The notes: a model not told the origin generated them from the letters alone. Shown: positions 33,882 through 42,586, counted from the stretch's first letter. The stretch is DNA of 64,000 bases from Flavobacterium terrigena (GCF_900108955.1 NZ_FNYA01000006.1:150957-214956); one strand, 5' to 3'. A program made the numbers and translations.

Positions 33882-35099
33882 ATGAGATTTCACAGAAACA
33901 TTAGTTTTGCAGTAATAGACGCCTTAATGGCGATCTTCAATGAAGGAGAATATGCCGACAAGGTAGTGGCGAGAGCCTTAAAATTAGACAAAAGATGGGG
34001 AAGCAGCGATAGAAAGTTTGTTGCAGAAACCATTTATGATATTGTACGTTGGAAACGTTTATACGCAGAGATTGCAGAGGTTAAAAGAGAACCATTCGAC
34101 AGAGATAGTATTTGGAGAATGTTTGCTGTTTGGGCAACGTTAAAGGGTTACACGCTACCTGATTGGAAATACTTTGAAGGAACTCCAGTTAGAAAAATCA
34201 AAGGTAAATTTGACGAATTATCTAAAGATAGAAAATTTAAAGAATCTATTCCAGATTGGATGGATGAAATTGGTGTAAGCGAATTAGGTGAAGCTGTTTG
34301 GTCTAAAGAAATTAAAGCTCAAAACGAACCGGCTAAAGTTATTTTACGTACCAATACTATTAGAACAAATAAGGAAGCTTTAAAGCAAGAATTATTAAAA
34401 TTAGACATTCATACTAAAGTACTTGAAAATTATCCGGAAGCATTAGAATTAGAAGAAAGAGCTAATGTTTTTATGACAGACGCTTTTAAAAACGGGATGT
34501 TTGAAGTACAGGATGCTTCTTCTCAAATGGTAGCTCACATGTTAGATATTCAACCTGGAATGCGAGTAGTTGATACTTGTGCTGGAGCTGGTGGAAAAAC
34601 ACTTCATATGGCTTGCTTAATGCAAAATAAAGGACAAATTATTGCAATGGATTTATATGAAAGTAAACTAAAGCAATTAAAAATTCGTGCTAAACGTAAT
34701 GGAATTCACAATATTGAATACCGTGTAATTGATACAACTAAAGTCATTAAAAAACTTCACGGTCAAGCCGATAGAGTACTTATTGATGCACCTTGTAGTG
34801 GTTTAGGAGTTTTGAAAAGAAATCCGGATGCGAAATGGAAATTAAAACCAGAATTTATTGATAATATTCGTAAAGTTCAGGCTGAAGTTTTAGAAAGTTA
34901 TGCACCAATTGTAAAACCTGGTGGAAAACTAGTTTATGCTACTTGTAGTGTCTTACCGTCTGAGAATCAGGAACAAATTAAGAAATTCTTGACAACTGAA
35001 ACTGGAAAAAACTTTACCTTTGTAGAAGATAAAAAAATATTAGCACATGAATCTGGTTATGACGGATTTTACATGGCATTGTTAACTCGAAATAAATAA
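33882..35099 (+). CDS. RsmB/NOP family rRNA cytosine-C5 methyltransferase
   Basis: A 405-aa SAM-dependent RNA m5C methyltransferase. The SAM loop is VDTCAGAGGKTLHMA, with motif IV DAPCSGLGVLKRNPDAKW and motif VI YATCSVLPSENQEQI (the two catalytic cysteines). An N-terminal helical RNA-binding part covers residues 1-150. Resembles RsmB (C967 of 16S rRNA), but other family members cannot be excluded. Confidence 0.92.
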   Translation: MRFHRNISFAVIDALMAIFNEGEYADKVVARALKLDKRWGSSDRKFVAETIYDIVRWKRLYAEIAEVKREPFDRDSIWRMFAVWATLKGYTLPDWKYFEGTPVRKIKGKFDELSKDRKFKESIPDWMDEIGVSELGEAVWSKEIKAQNEPAKVILRTNTIRTNKEALKQELLKLDIHTKVLENYPEALELEERANVFMTDAFKNGMFEVQDASSQMVAHMLDIQPGMRVVDTCAGAGGKTLHMACLMQNKGQIIAMDLYESKLKQLKIRAKRNGIHNIEYRVIDTTKVIKKLHGQADRVLIDAPCSGLGVLKRNPDAKWKLKPEFIDNIRKVQAEVLESYAPIVKPGGKLVYATCSVLPSENQEQIKKFLTTETGKNFTFVEDKKILAHESGYDGFYMALLTRNK

Positions 35100-35110
35100 T
35101 CCCTTTTAAT

Positions 35111-36205
35111 ATGAAAAAAACTTACTCTTTAATATTACTACTGAGTGCAATTTTCGGCTTTGCACAAATCCCTGCTGGATATTATAGTACAGCAACTGGT
35201 AGTGGTTATACTTTAAAAACACAATTGTTTAATATTATAAATAATCAAACCGACTTAGGTTATGGAGGATTATGGGTTACGTATGAAACATCAGATAGAG
35301 ATGCTTTTATTGGTACAGGTTATGAAAATGACAATACCATATATGATATGTATACTGAAAACCCAACTAGTAGCGCTGGTGAATGTGGATTTATTTATGC
35401 GACAAGTCAAGACACTGGATCAGGTGGTGGTTCAGAATGTCAGTTTTATAACAGGGAACACATTATTCCACAATCAATTTTTTCTCAAGCAGCTCCAATG
35501 AGACACGATGCTCATTTTGTTACACCAACTGATAAAAAAGTAAATGGTGACAGAGGTGATAATCCACATGGTACTGTTGCAACTGTTTCTTCTACTACAA
35601 ATAATGGTGGAAAACACGGTTCTAGTGCTATTTCTGGATATTCTGGTCAAGTTTTTGAACCAATTAATGCATTTAAAGGAGATATTGCTCGTATGTATTT
35701 TTATTTTGCAACAAGATATGAAGATCAAGTTGCAGGTTGGTCATATCCAATGTTTAATTCAACATCTGATCAGGTATTTACAACACCATTTTTAAATATG
35801 TTACTTACTTGGCATAATAATGATCCAGTTAGTGTATTTGAAGTTGCGAGAAATAATGCAATATATGTAAGACAAAACAATAGAAATCCTTTTATTGATC
35901 ATCCTGAATATGTTTGTCAAATATATAGTACACAATGTGCTGCATTATCTTCTGAAACTTTCTTAGCAGATGATTCAGTAAACATCTACCCTAACCCAAC
36001 AAACACTAATGAAGTTGATATTTTCACTACAGAAAACATCACCAAATTAACTTTAGTAAATATTAATGGGCAAATTATTAAAAATATTGAAAATCCAATT
36101 TTCAATCAAAATTCATATAAATTAAACAACTTACCACAAGGTTTTTATTTCTTACAAATTTCTGCTGAAAACGGAAGTTTGACTAAAAAAATCATTGTGA
36201 ATTAA
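35111..36205 (+). CDS. Endonuclease I family nuclease with T9SS type A sorting domain
   Basis: 364 aa. The signal peptide (about 1-18, IFGFAQ) is followed by an endonuclease I domain (about 20-285) with QFYNREHIIPQSIF, the metal/His motif of this non-specific DNase family. The C-terminal 75 residues are a type A T9SS sorting domain (VNIYPNPTN… LNNLPQGFYFLQIS…KKIIVN). It should be exported across the outer membrane and kept at the cell surface or released, to degrade external DNA. No further T9SS genes lie close by. Confidence 0.92.
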   Translation: MKKTYSLILLLSAIFGFAQIPAGYYSTATGSGYTLKTQLFNIINNQTDLGYGGLWVTYETSDRDAFIGTGYENDNTIYDMYTENPTSSAGECGFIYATSQDTGSGGGSECQFYNREHIIPQSIFSQAAPMRHDAHFVTPTDKKVNGDRGDNPHGTVATVSSTTNNGGKHGSSAISGYSGQVFEPINAFKGDIARMYFYFATRYEDQVAGWSYPMFNSTSDQVFTTPFLNMLLTWHNNDPVSVFEVARNNAIYVRQNNRNPFIDHPEYVCQIYSTQCAALSSETFLADDSVNIYPNPTNTNEVDIFTTENITKLTLVNINGQIIKNIENPIFNQNSYKLNNLPQGFYFLQISAENGSLTKKIIVN

Positions 36206-36227
36206 TTTAGTTTTTAAATTTTATACC

Positions 36228-36258
36228 AAATCCCTAATTGCTTTGTAGTTAGGGATTT
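36228..36258 (+). terminator. Terminator after endonuclease I
   Basis: AAATCCCTAA / TTAGGGATTT (arms 36228-36237, 36249-36258) followed by a T run, 23 bp after the stop codon. Confidence 0.85.
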
Positions 36259-36309
36259 TTTATTTTGGAAATAAACCCAACATAAACCTGTTTCGGGGAT
36301 AATTAGACG

Positions 36310-36317
36310 TACATTCG
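36310..36317 (+). promoter_or_regulatory. -7-like element of YkgJ gene 1
   Basis: TACATTCG, a TTCG variant of the -7 motif, 10 bp before the ATG. The downstream copy of the gene has the matching TAAATTCG. Confidence 0.4.
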
Positions 36318-36327
36318 TAAAAAAATA

Positions 36328-36936
36328 ATGTCCATTGAAATTAAGGTTGCCGCTGTTGAACAATTGTTTAGTCAGTTAGATGTTGAAATAAGTACATTTC
36401 AAGAAGAAACCAAGTTGCATTGTAATGCAGGTTGCGGTAAATGCTGTACGAAACTCGACATAGAAGCTTCTCCTTTAGAATTTTTACCTTGGGCTTTTCA
36501 TATTTTTTTAAATGGCGATGCCGAAAAAATATTAGCCGAATTAGACATAAAAACTTCCACTATTTGTCATATTTACAATCCATTAACCTTGTTAGATAAA
36601 GTCAATGGTAGATGCAGCGATTATCAATATCGTGGATTAATTTGTAGATTATTTGGTTATGGTGCGACAAAAGATAAATACGGACAATTGCGTTTGGCAA
36701 CTTGTACGATTATTAAAAACGAGCAAGCCAAAACATTTGCAAATTCTACAGATTTAATAAACAAAGGACTTCCCGTTCCAGTTTTTACAGATTATTATAT
36801 GAATTTATCGCAAATAGATCATTATTTAGGAAATATTATTTTACCAATAAATAAGGCTTTGAAATATGCGATTGAAGAAGTTTTACAATATTACGCATAC
36901 CGACCTTTGCCAAATGGGTTTAAAAATATAGCTTAG
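36328..36936 (+). CDS. YkgJ family cysteine-cluster protein, copy 1
   Basis: 202 aa with the family Cys pattern: CNAGCGKCCT near the N-terminus (residues about 32-41) then single cysteines in CRLFGYG and ATCTI. These may bind a metal or an Fe-S cluster; the role is unknown. It is a tandem paralogue of the gene at 37093-37689, sharing EASPLEFLPWAFH, GYGATKDK and VFTDYYMNLSQID. Soluble, no signal peptide. A palindromic element follows both copies. Confidence 0.87.
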   Translation: MSIEIKVAAVEQLFSQLDVEISTFQEETKLHCNAGCGKCCTKLDIEASPLEFLPWAFHIFLNGDAEKILAELDIKTSTICHIYNPLTLLDKVNGRCSDYQYRGLICRLFGYGATKDKYGQLRLATCTIIKNEQAKTFANSTDLINKGLPVPVFTDYYMNLSQIDHYLGNIILPINKALKYAIEEVLQYYAYRPLPNGFKNIA

Positions 36937-36954
36937 ATTTTAATTAACGTTTAG

Positions 36955-37033
36955 TTTGTCATTTCGAACGAAGAGAGAAATCTCATAATATTAGCTATTT
37001 TATGTAATTTCTCTCTTCGTTCGAAATGACAAA
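36955..37033. repeat. 79-bp palindromic element after YkgJ gene 1
   Basis: Perfect 27-bp arms (36955-36981 and 37007-37033) beginning TTTGTCATTTCGAACGAAGA, with a 25-nt loop. A homologous element lies after YkgJ gene 2. The outline TTTGTCATTTCG…CGAAATGACAAA resembles dispersed intergenic palindromes of flavobacterial genomes. Confidence 0.85.
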
Positions 37034-37046
37034 ACAAATTTTTATG

Positions 37047-37078
37047 TTTGTGAGCCATTTATTTTAAACGTAAATTCG
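37047..37078 (+). promoter_or_regulatory. Promoter of YkgJ gene 2
   Basis: TTTG (37047-37050), 20-bp spacer, TAAATTCG (37071-37078), 14 bp before the ATG. It lies just after the palindromic element. Confidence 0.45.
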
Positions 37079-37092
37079 CCAAAAATTAAAGA

Positions 37093-37689
37093 ATGTCTAT
37101 CGAAAGTAAAGTCCAAGAAATTGAAATATTATTCAGCCGATTGGAAGCAGAATTACAAACCTTTACCGCTACTACTCATTTATTTTGCAATGTAGGTTGT
37201 GGAAAATGTTGTACGAATCCAACTATGGAAGCTTCTCCATTGGAATTTTTACCTTGGGCATTTCATTTGTTTAAAATTGGCGAAGCAGAAAGCATTCTCG
37301 AAAAACTGAACAACCACTCCAACCCTATTTGCTATAATTATAATCCAATTTCCGATTTAGATTTACATAACGGAAGTTGTAATACCTATAAATACAGAGG
37401 TTTAGTTTGTCGATTATTTGGTTATGGCGCGACAAAAGATAAATTTGCTCAATTACGATTAGCCACTTGTTCCATCATTAAAGAACAACAAACCGAAAAT
37501 TATAACAAAACCAACGAAGCTATAAACAATGGCTTATCTGTGCCGATTTTCACAGATTACTATATGAACTTATCTCAAATAGATTTTCGTTTAGGAAACG
37601 TTTATGTGCATATCAACAAAGCTTTACAATTAGCAATTGAAGAAGTGTTGCAATATTATGCGTATAGAGATTTTCCTGAGGTTGAATAA
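37093..37689 (+). CDS. YkgJ family cysteine-cluster protein, copy 2
   Basis: 198 aa, a tandem paralogue of the preceding gene with the same cysteine framework (CNVGCGKCCT, NGSCNTYKYRGLVCRLFGYG, ATCSI). The conserved segments are close to identical while the N-terminal third and loops differ, so the duplication is not very recent. Same strand, followed by its own copy of the palindromic element. Confidence 0.87.
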   Translation: MSIESKVQEIEILFSRLEAELQTFTATTHLFCNVGCGKCCTNPTMEASPLEFLPWAFHLFKIGEAESILEKLNNHSNPICYNYNPISDLDLHNGSCNTYKYRGLVCRLFGYGATKDKFAQLRLATCSIIKEQQTENYNKTNEAINNGLSVPIFTDYYMNLSQIDFRLGNVYVHINKALQLAIEEVLQYYAYRDFPEVE

Positions 37690-37705
37690 ATTACTAATGA
37701 TTTAT

Positions 37706-37783
37706 TTTGTCATTTCGACGTTAGGAGAAATCTCATAATCTGAATTGCTTTATGTGATTTCTCACTTTGTTCGAAATGACAAA
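37706..37783. repeat. 78-bp palindromic element after YkgJ gene 2
   Basis: Starts TTTGTCATTTCGACG and ends TTCGAAATGACAAA. It shares the loop words CTCATAAT and TTTATGT with the element at 36955-37033 but has imperfect arms. It sits 17 bp after the gene, as the first element sits 19 bp after its gene. Confidence 0.75.
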
Positions 37784-37804
37784 CGTTCTAAATTATAAAA
37801 GTAA

Positions 37805-37833
37805 AAACCCACAATAATTACTATTGAGGGTTT
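37805..37833 (-). terminator. Terminator of the PASTA-rluD operon
   Basis: AAACCC-A-CAATA / TATTG-A-GGGTTT hairpin (arms 37805-37816, 37822-37833) followed on the minus strand by a T run, 21 bp after rluD. Confidence 0.75.
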
Positions 37834-37854
37834 CTATATTATACATTTTAAATT

Positions 37855-38901
37855 CTAATTCTCGTCATCAAACTGAACAGCTTTACTATAATTTCTCCAT
37901 TTTTCAATGCAAGAAGTAATTTCTTCTGGAATTTCACTTGTAAAACGTAAAAATTCTCCTGTTGTTGGATGTTCAAAACCTAAAGTTCTCGCATGAAGTG
38001 CTTGTCTTGGTAAGGTTTTAAAGCAATTGTCTATAAATTGTTTGTATTTCGTAAAGGTTGTTCCTTTTAAAATTTTATCACCACCATAACGTTCATCATT
38101 AAAAAGTGTGTGACCAATATATTTCATGTGTACACGTATTTGGTGCGTTCTTCCAGTTTCTAATTGGCAAGAAACAACAGTAACATATCCAAAACGTTCC
38201 AATACTTTAAAATGGGTAATCGCTGGTTTTCCTTGCTCACCTTCTGGATAAACGTGCATTTGCATTCTGTTTATCGGATGACGATCAATATTTCCTTCAA
38301 TTGTCCCTTCGTCTTCTTCAATATTTCCCCAAACAATGGCGTAATATTCACGTTCCGAAGTCTTTGCAGCAAATTGTTTTGTCAAATGCAACATGGCTTC
38401 TTCAGTTTTTGCAACAACTAAAAGTCCAGAAGTATCTTTATCAATTCTATGAACTAAGCCAGGTCTTTCGCTGCTGTTCATTGGCAAATTATCGAAATGA
38501 AACGCCAAAGCATTCACTAAAGTTCCAGAATAATTTCCATGTCCAGGATGAACAACCATTCCTGCAGGTTTGTTTACCACTATAACTTGATCATCTTCAT
38601 AAACAATATCAATAGGAATATTCTCACCTTTCAGTAAATGTTCATACGGTGGATGTTCTAACATCACACGGATTACATCGTCTGGTTTAACTTTATAATT
38701 GGATTTTACTGCGATATCGTTCACAAAAATGTTTCCCGAATCTGCTGCTTTTTGAATTTTACTTCTTGTTGTGTTTTCAAGACTATTCATCAAAAATTTA
38801 TCAATACGTAAGGCTTGTTGTCCTTTTGCTATCTCAAACCGATGGTGTTCATATAAATCTTCATCAGCCGTTTCCTCATTCTCATCTATAAATTCTTGCA
38901 T
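37855..38901 (-). CDS. rluD: RluD-type 23S rRNA pseudouridine synthase
   Basis: 348 aa with an N-terminal S4 RNA-binding domain (about 25-85: LRIDKFLMNSLENTTRSKIQKA) and a RluA-family catalytic domain with the signature HRIDKDTSGLLVVAKT containing the catalytic Asp. The C-terminal EPGRTHQIRVH-like motif is present as ETGRTHQIRVHMKYIGH. Modifies uridines in helix 69 of 23S rRNA. Its start overlaps the stop of the PASTA gene by one base. Confidence 0.94.
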   Translation of the reverse strand: MQEFIDENEETADEDLYEHHRFEIAKGQQALRIDKFLMNSLENTTRSKIQKAADSGNIFVNDIAVKSNYKVKPDDVIRVMLEHPPYEHLLKGENIPIDIVYEDDQVIVVNKPAGMVVHPGHGNYSGTLVNALAFHFDNLPMNSSERPGLVHRIDKDTSGLLVVAKTEEAMLHLTKQFAAKTSEREYYAIVWGNIEEDEGTIEGNIDRHPINRMQMHVYPEGEQGKPAITHFKVLERFGYVTVVSCQLETGRTHQIRVHMKYIGHTLFNDERYGGDKILKGTTFTKYKQFIDNCFKTLPRQALHARTLGFEHPTTGEFLRFTSEIPEEITSCIEKWRNYSKAVQFDDEN

Positions 38902-39521
38902 TATTTCGTAGTATCAATTTCTATATTTTGTTCATCATTTTTTAATGAGTCTAAATCAGCATCATTAAACATATCTTTTCCATCACCTAAAACAAAATCA
39001 ATTTTAGAGTTTTTCATTAACTTATCACCTGTTTTTACAGGTTTTCCGTTATAAGAAACTTCTAAAACAATATCTTTAGCAATATTCTTTACATATTTCA
39101 ATTCTCCTTCTACTAAACCTAAAGCTCTTAAAGCATTTTCAGCTTGACGGAATGTTTTGTTTTTTAAATCTGGGAAAGTTACCATGGCATAACCACCAGC
39201 ATTTAGTTTTACGTAAATTTTACGACCATCTTTTACTTTAGATCCTGCAATTGGATCTTGTTCTACAATTGTATATGGTGGGAACTCTGGACGAAATTCT
39301 ACAGTGTCTAATAAAAACACTTCTAAGCCTTCTTCGTCTAGTTTTTCTTCTGCAACTTCTAATTTCATTTTTGATAAATTAGCCACAGTTATTTCTTCGC
39401 CGTGATTCGTACTGAAGTCTAAAAACTTCACAAACACCACTAAAAACACGATAACTATCACTAATGCAAAAAATAAATTTTTGAAAAAGGTAAAACTGGT
39501 TAAAAACTTTCTTAAACTCAT
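38901..39521 (-). CDS. PASTA-domain membrane protein
   Basis: 206 aa with a basic N-terminus, one membrane helix (about 14-32) and extracytoplasmic PASTA repeats: TVANLSKMKLEVAEEKLDEEGLEV… and TFPDLKNKTFRQAENALRALGLVEG…. PASTA domains bind muropeptides, but here no kinase or penicillin-binding domain is attached. Encoded beside ddl (divergent) and rluD. A start at 39539 is possible, but that codon lies inside the -7 element, so the ATG at 39521 is preferred. Confidence 0.87.
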   Translation of the reverse strand: MSLRKFLTSFTFFKNLFFALVIVIVFLVVFVKFLDFSTNHGEEITVANLSKMKLEVAEEKLDEEGLEVFLLDTVEFRPEFPPYTIVEQDPIAGSKVKDGRKIYVKLNAGGYAMVTFPDLKNKTFRQAENALRALGLVEGELKYVKNIAKDIVLEVSYNGKPVKTGDKLMKNSKIDFVLGDGKDMFNDADLDSLKNDEQNIEIDTTK

Positions 39522-39536
39522 TGAAATATATTTTGG

Positions 39537-39544
39537 CAAATATA
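39537..39544 (-). promoter_or_regulatory. -7 promoter element of the PASTA-rluD operon
   Basis: TATATTTG on the minus strand, 15 bp before the ATG at 39521. It overlaps an upstream alternative start, ruling that start out. Confidence 0.55.
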
Positions 39545-39566
39545 AGAAAAGTAAAACATTTTATGA

Positions 39567-39574
39567 TAATTTTG
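39567..39574 (+). promoter_or_regulatory. -7 promoter element of ddl
   Basis: TAATTTTG, 26 bp before the ddl ATG at 39601, in the short divergent region shared with the PASTA promoter. Confidence 0.55.
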
Positions 39575-39600
39575 TATAAAACCGAAACAAATATTTTTTT

Positions 39601-40587
39601 ATGAACATAGCAGTTGTAATGGGCGGATATTCAGACGAATCTGTAATTTCTTTAAGAAGCGGACAACTTATTTTAAACCATTTAAACAAAGATAAATATC
39701 AAGTTTTTGAAGTTCACATCCTAAATGAAGGTTGGTATGTGAAAATGGACGACAAAAAACTACCTATAAATAGAGCAGATTTTTCGTTTGACAACAATGG
39801 AACTTTAGTGAAATTTGATGTAGTCGTAAATACCATTCACGGAACTCCAGGTGAAGACGGACATTTACAATCGTATTGGGAATTAATTGATTTACCATAT
39901 ACTGGTTGTGGATTTTACCAAAGTGCACTAACTTTTAGCAAACGTGATACGCTTTCTGTTTTAGGAAAATTTGATATTCCGAAAGCGAATTCTATTTATT
40001 TGTCGAAAGGACAAGATATTAATGGTGAAAAAATTGCAGCCACTTTAGGTTTTCCATTCTTTGTAAAGCCAAATCAATCTGGAAGTAGTTTAGGTGTTTC
40101 TATGGTGAAAGAGTTATCAGAATTAGATAAAGCCTTAGATTTTGCTTTCGCAGAAGACAAAGATATTTTAATTGAATCGCAATTAAAAGGAACTGAAATT
40201 TCTGTTGGTGTAATGAAGTTAAACGGAAAAACTAAAGTTCTAGGAATTACAGAAATTGTTTCAGGTAATGATTTTTTCGATTATGAAGCGAAATATTTAG
40301 GAAAATCAGAAGAAATCACTCCTGCCCGATTATCATCAGAAGTTTCTGAATTAGTAGAGAAATCTGCAGCAAAAATATATGAAGCTTTAGGAATGCAAGG
40401 TTTTTCTCGTATCGATTTTATTGTTATGAACGATATTCCACATTTTATAGAAATTAATACCAATCCAGGTTTGAGTCCGCAAAGTATTTTCCCGCAACAA
40501 GCAGCTTATGCGAATTTAAACTTTTCGGATTTATTAGATAACGAAATTAAATTGGCTTTGGAAAGAAAACCAATTTGGAAGAAATAG
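39601..40587 (+). CDS. ddl: D-alanine--D-alanine ligase
   Basis: ATP-grasp enzyme forming the D-Ala-D-Ala dipeptide for peptidoglycan. The 328 aa begin MNIAVVMGGYSDESVISLRSG and contain FVKPNQSGSSLGVS and the C-terminal FIEINTNPGLSPQSIFPQQA. Length and motifs are those of DdlB. Divergent from the PASTA/rluD pair. Confidence 0.96.
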   Translation: MNIAVVMGGYSDESVISLRSGQLILNHLNKDKYQVFEVHILNEGWYVKMDDKKLPINRADFSFDNNGTLVKFDVVVNTIHGTPGEDGHLQSYWELIDLPYTGCGFYQSALTFSKRDTLSVLGKFDIPKANSIYLSKGQDINGEKIAATLGFPFFVKPNQSGSSLGVSMVKELSELDKALDFAFAEDKDILIESQLKGTEISVGVMKLNGKTKVLGITEIVSGNDFFDYEAKYLGKSEEITPARLSSEVSELVEKSAAKIYEALGMQGFSRIDFIVMNDIPHFIEINTNPGLSPQSIFPQQAAYANLNFSDLLDNEIKLALERKPIWKK

Positions 40588-40638
40588 ATTAAAAGCCAGA
40601 AGTTTGAAGCACGAAGCTTGAAGTTTAAAAGATAAATT

Positions 40639-41097
40639 ATGAGAAAAGCAATTTTTCCTGGTTCGTTTGACCCAATTACAAACGGACATTACGATATAAT
40701 TAAACGTGGAATTTCTTTATTTGATGAAGTAATTGTAGCAATTGGTGTAAATGCCGAGAAGAAATACATGTTTGCTTTAGAAGACAGAAAACGTTTTATT
40801 GAAGAAGCTTTTAAAGACGAACCAAAAGTCCGAGTAATTACATATGCAGGTTTAACAATCGATTTATGTAAAAAAGAAAAAGCTCAGTTTATTTTGCGTG
40901 GTTTGAGAAATCCAGCCGATTTCGAATTCGAAAAAGCAATTGCTCATACGAACAGACGTTTGTCTAAAATTGAAACCGTGTTTTTATTAACTGCTGCAAA
41001 TACTTCTTATATTTCGTCAAGTATTGTGCGTGATGTTTTAAGAAATGGCGGCGATGCTTCGCCTTTTGTACCAGATTCGGTAGTTTGTAAAATATAA
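40639..41097 (+). CDS. coaD: Phosphopantetheine adenylyltransferase
   Basis: Penultimate step of coenzyme A synthesis. The 152 aa start with FPGSFDPITNGHYDII (the T/HxGH-type nucleotidyltransferase motif, His17) and end with the ISSSIVRDVLRNGGD signature. It follows ddl by 51 bp on the same strand. The gap consists of a GAAG-rich repeat of the type seen again at 42520-42555. Confidence 0.96.
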   Translation: MRKAIFPGSFDPITNGHYDIIKRGISLFDEVIVAIGVNAEKKYMFALEDRKRFIEEAFKDEPKVRVITYAGLTIDLCKKEKAQFILRGLRNPADFEFEKAIAHTNRRLSKIETVFLLTAANTSYISSSIVRDVLRNGGDASPFVPDSVVCKI

Positions 41098-41107
41098 AGT
41101 TTATAAA

Positions 41108-41141
41108 AAAGCCTTTAAGAGTTTTAAATCTTAAAGGCTTT
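41108..41141. terminator. Bidirectional terminator between coaD and the DEAD-box gene
   Basis: AAAGCCTTTAAGA / TCTTAAAGGCTTT (arms 41108-41120, 41129-41141) with A and T runs on both sides. Confidence 0.9.
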
Positions 41142-41151
41142 CAAATTTTTA

Positions 41152-42501
41152 TTAATCTTCTAGTGTGTTTTTAACAACGTCTCTGGCAACTTCTATTTTA
41201 TATTTCTTGCCTTTCATTTTTTCGTCCTTAATATTTTGAAGTAATGGCGCAACTTTAGCATATTTGACTGCAGCAAACGACACAAAATCTTTTACTTCAA
41301 TTAAACCTAAATCGCCTTTTTCTAATTTTCCTTTTTGTGAAAAGAAACCAACAATATCTATTTTATTCAATTTGTTTTTCTTTCCACCACTAATATAAAT
41401 CGTTTTAAATTCTGGCGGCTTCGGAATCACACTATAATTAGATACGTCAATTTTTTTCATATCATAATCGATATAATCTACCTTTTTCTCACTTTCGTGA
41501 ATAATAATGTAAGCTGTTCCAGACGCCATCATACGTGCAGTACGACCATTTCTATGTGTAAACTCATCCACTTTTGAAGGTAAATGATAATGGATTACAT
41601 TTTTCATTTCCGGAATATCTAAACCACGAGCACCTAAATCAGTAGTAATCAGATACGAAATACTTCCATTTCTAAACTGAATTAAAGCACGTTCGCGTTC
41701 TTCTTGTTCTAATCCACCATGATAAAATACAGAGAAAATTCCTTTATCATTTAAATAATCGCTAATTCTTTCCACCGCTTCACGATGGTTACAGAAAATA
41801 ATAGCATTCTGAGATTTTAACGAACAGATTAAATGAAACAATGAATTAACCTTGTCTTTCTCTTTAGAAATCACCAATTTAAAATCTAAATTAGTTTCCG
41901 TTTTTTTCTTATCGATGTAATTTAAAACATGTGGATTTTCAATTCTGGTATATTTAGGAACTTCTACTCCATCTGTTGCAGAAACTAAAACACGTTTTTC
42001 TAAATTGGTTAATTTTCCAATAATGAATCGCATTTCTTCATGAAATCCTAATTGTAAAGACTTATCAAATTCGTCTAAGATTAACGTTTTGATGCTTTTT
42101 GGATCAAAAGTTTCTCTTTCTAAATGATCGGCTAATCTTCCTGGAGTTCCAATTAAAACAGCTGGAGGATTGCTTAAGTTTTTTATTTCTGTTTCGATTG
42201 AATGGCCACCATAACAAATGTTGACTTTAAAAGTCGTTGCCATTTTTTTCCAAACTTGTTCAATTTGTAGACCTAATTCACGAGAAGGCACAATAATCAT
42301 ACACTGCACTTTATTATTATCTTCTTCTAAAAGTTGAAAAATCGGTAATAAAAAAGCTAATGTTTTTCCTGAACCCGTTGGCGAAAGCAATACTACGTCT
42401 GAATCAATTAATATTGACGTTTCAGCCGCAACTTGCATTTTATTTAAACTTTCGATCCCTAGATTCAAAAGTATATTGTTGGAATGTAAATTTTTGTTCA
42501 T
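41152..42501 (-). CDS. DEAD-box-like RNA helicase with DbpA RNA-binding domain
   Basis: 449 aa. RecA-like domain 1 has motif I SPTGSGKTLAF, and motif II reads DEFD instead of DEAD. Domain 2 has motif V TTDLGARGLDIP and motif VI HRNGRTARM. The last 75 residues form a DbpA-type RNA-binding domain (TIYISGGKKNKLNKIDIVGFF), suggesting a role in 50S ribosome assembly. The longer frame to 42549 would cross the promoter, and the ATG at 42501 lies four bases after a TACCTTTG element. Confidence 0.9.
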   Translation of the reverse strand: MNKNLHSNNILLNLGIESLNKMQVAAETSILIDSDVVLLSPTGSGKTLAFLLPIFQLLEEDNNKVQCMIIVPSRELGLQIEQVWKKMATTFKVNICYGGHSIETEIKNLSNPPAVLIGTPGRLADHLERETFDPKSIKTLILDEFDKSLQLGFHEEMRFIIGKLTNLEKRVLVSATDGVEVPKYTRIENPHVLNYIDKKKTETNLDFKLVISKEKDKVNSLFHLICSLKSQNAIIFCNHREAVERISDYLNDKGIFSVFYHGGLEQEERERALIQFRNGSISYLITTDLGARGLDIPEMKNVIHYHLPSKVDEFTHRNGRTARMMASGTAYIIIHESEKKVDYIDYDMKKIDVSNYSVIPKPPEFKTIYISGGKKNKLNKIDIVGFFSQKGKLEKGDLGLIEVKDFVSFAAVKYAKVAPLLQNIKDEKMKGKKYKIEVARDVVKNTLED

Positions 42502-42505
42502 GCTG

Positions 42506-42513
42506 CAAAGGTA
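42506..42513 (-). promoter_or_regulatory. -7 element directly before the DEAD-box gene
   Basis: TACCTTTG on the minus strand followed by CAGC and the ATG. Transcription would start at or within a base or two of the start codon, predicting a leaderless message. Confidence 0.5.
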
Positions 42514-42520
42514 GTTTTTA

Positions 42521-42550
42521 AAGTTGGAAGTACGAAGTTGGAAGTACAAA
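42521..42550. repeat. Short GAAG-type intergenic direct repeat
   Basis: AAGTTGGAAGTACGAAGTTGGAAGTAC holds two copies of a 13-bp word. A related GAAG-rich sequence lies at 40597-40627 between ddl and coaD. It contains the TTG that could act as -33 for the M14 gene. Confidence 0.55.
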
Positions 42551-42568
42551 GTTTAATCCTTACTTTTG
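42538..42568 (+). promoter_or_regulatory. Promoter of the M14 peptidase gene
   Basis: TTG (42538-42540), 20-bp spacer, TACTTTTG (42561-42568), 18 bp before the ATG at 42587. Confidence 0.6.
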
Positions 42569-42586
42569 AAATTCAAATTTACAACT

